Of a stretch of 7,389 nt of DNA, positions 6,754 through 7,389 are shown piece after piece. The notes beneath the pieces were generated by a model, which made no database searches, had not been told where the DNA came from, and saw only the letters and a list, made by a program, of their open reading frames with translations. Where the stretch lies: positions 1 to 7,389 of the forward strand of contig JADFOM010000121.1 in assembly GCA_022562835.1 (NCBI GenBank), given 5' to 3'. Origin of the DNA: Acidobacteriota bacterium (GTDB lineage: Bacteria; Actinomycetota; Acidimicrobiia; Acidimicrobiales; SHLQ01). The translations under genes were made by a program, and so were the position numbers. Position 1 is the first letter of the stretch. Each line of letters opens with the position of its first letter.

Positions 6754-7053
6754 ATGTCAGATAACACGATGATGGTTCCCCAGATCGAAAGCTTGTTGGA
6801 GCGAGCCGAGTCCAAGTTTCGGCTGGTGACTCTCAGCTCAAAACGTGCTCGTCAGATCAACCGTTACTTCGGTGAGCTCGGAGAGGGCGACGGTCAGGCC
6901 ATACCGCCACAGGTGGCGTCGACCGACCGCAAGTCACTGTCGATAGCGTTTCAGGAAATCGCTGCGGAGAAGATCGTGCCCGTCGAGATCGTCGAGGGAG
7001 CAGAGGCTGGCGACGAAGCCGACGCCTCCGATGACGCCGACAAGAGCACCTGA
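6754..7053 (+). CDS. rpoZ: RNA polymerase omega subunit
   Basis: Omega helps assemble and stabilise RNA polymerase by binding the beta' subunit. From the ATG at 6754 the protein has 99 residues, close to the usual length. The core family pattern is present: ESLLERAESKFRLVTLSSKR (12-31), ARQIN, LGEG, PPQV, and KSLSIAFQEIAAEKI. The tail is strongly acidic and alanine-rich (EGAEAGDEADASDDADKST); such tails are disordered and variable in omega proteins. The ATG is preferred over the upstream in-frame TTG at 6655 because the family motif begins a few residues after it and GGAG precedes it. A further ATG pair at 6769 and 6772 is possible but leaves a poorly placed ribosome binding site. The 117-base gap after gmk may hold its own promoter. 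It is followed 26 bases later by coaBC. Confidence 0.95.
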   Translation: MSDNTMMVPQIESLLERAESKFRLVTLSSKRARQINRYFGELGEGDGQAIPPQVASTDRKSLSIAFQEIAAEKIVPVEIVEGAEAGDEADASDDADKST

Positions 7054-7079
7054 GTCAAAGATCGGTCGAGACGTTAGCG

Positions 7080-7389
7080 ATGCAACCGCTCGAGGGTTCC
7101 CATATCGTCTTGGGTGTCACCGGCGGTATCGCTGCATACAAGTCGGTCGAGCTCTGCCGGCGGCTGTGTGACGCGGGAGCGTTCGTGTCACCGATCATGA
7201 CGACCGCTGCGACGAGATTCATCGGTGAGATGACGCTGTCCGCCCTCGCATCTGAGCCGGTGCGGATGACGTTGTCGAGTGGCGATGATCCGATCGCGCA
7301 CACGACACTCGGCCAGAAGGCCGACGTGATCGTCGTGAGCGACGGGCCGTCGTCCGCCTCTGGCGGAGCGGAGTGGGGCCTGAGCTACG
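7080..7389 (+). CDS. coaBC: Phosphopantothenoylcysteine decarboxylase/synthetase, 3' end missing and terminal sequence anomalous
   Basis: The bifunctional CoaBC (Dfp) joins cysteine to 4'-phosphopantothenate and decarboxylates the product to 4'-phosphopantetheine, in coenzyme A synthesis. About 103 of some 400 codons are present, all from the FMN-binding CoaC domain. GVTGGIAAYKSVEL (12-25) is the flavin-binding start, TRFIGEMTLSAL (45-56) is typical, and His74 in IAHTTLG aligns with the catalytic His75 of E. coli Dfp. Similarity holds through ADVIVV (to residue 86), where the family continues with APATA. Here the frame stays open but reads SDGPSSASGGAEWGLSY, which I cannot match to the family, and neither of the other two forward frames restores it. 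The ATG at 7080 is the first start in the frame after rpoZ; the ribosome binding site is weak. The gene identity is firm, but the last ~52 bases should not be trusted as coaBC. Confidence 0.88.
   Translation, partial: MQPLEGSHIVLGVTGGIAAYKSVELCRRLCDAGAFVSPIMTTAATRFIGEMTLSALASEPVRMTLSSGDDPIAHTTLGQKADVIVVSDGPSSASGGAEWGLSY
7340..7367. repeat. Two back-to-back inverted repeats at the window end
   Basis: CGACGG-G-CCGTCG (7340-7352) is directly followed by TCCGCC-TCT-GGCGGA (7353-7367). Each has perfect 6-bp arms. A tandem GCGGA GCGGA (7363-7372) overlaps the second. The pair begins just where the coaBC frame loses family resemblance, which suggests a palindromic repeat element or an assembly artefact rather than normal coding sequence. 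GC-rich DNA makes short palindromes fairly common by chance. Confidence 0.5.

Noticed and set aside
7340..7389. tRNA, riboswitch or CRISPR repeat at the window end
   Set aside because: The palindromes are short, there is no cloverleaf or spaced direct repeat, and only one copy of the unit is visible.

Overview
This 7.4-kb window is ordinary core chromosome from a high-GC actinobacterium, all read from the + strand. It holds the end of the de novo pyrimidine operon followed directly by a conserved informational and cofactor block: carA (3' part) - carB - pyrD - pyrF - mihF - gmk - rpoZ - coaBC (5' part). The mihF gene, which encodes an actinobacteria-specific integration host factor, fixes the phylum. 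The order carA-carB-pyrF-mihF-gmk-rpoZ-dfp matches my memory of Mycobacterium tuberculosis, where PE/PPE genes lie between pyrF and mihF. Three features differ from mycobacteria and streptomycetes: a soluble class 1B-type PyrD inside the operon, a type 1 PyrF, and a Gmk with a KGT P-loop. Together they suggest a deep-branching lineage such as Acidimicrobiia. That placement is an inference.

Positions 2-5705 form a tightly packed pyrimidine cluster. carA and carB overlap by 4 bases, and carB/pyrD and pyrD/pyrF by 8 bases each, so translation is probably coupled. CarA and CarB make carbamoyl phosphate, PyrD oxidises dihydroorotate to orotate, and PyrF decarboxylates OMP to UMP. pyrR, pyrB and pyrC would be expected upstream, outside the window. 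No pyrK lies next to pyrD.

After a 49-base gap, positions 5755-7389 carry mihF (nucleoid protein), gmk (GMP to GDP), rpoZ (RNA polymerase omega) and the start of coaBC (coenzyme A synthesis). A candidate leaderless promoter sits before mihF. A candidate -10 element and a perfect 6-bp inverted repeat lie in the 117-base gap before rpoZ. No gene-free stretch exceeds 300 bases, and I see no convincing Rho-independent terminator, RNA gene, CRISPR array, insertion sequence or defence system.

I did not find a new biological system. The best anomaly is the last ~52 bases: the coaBC reading frame stops resembling the family where its APATA-type motif should begin. The replacement sequence is two back-to-back inverted repeats plus a short tandem duplication, which suggests a repeat element or an assembly artefact at a contig end.
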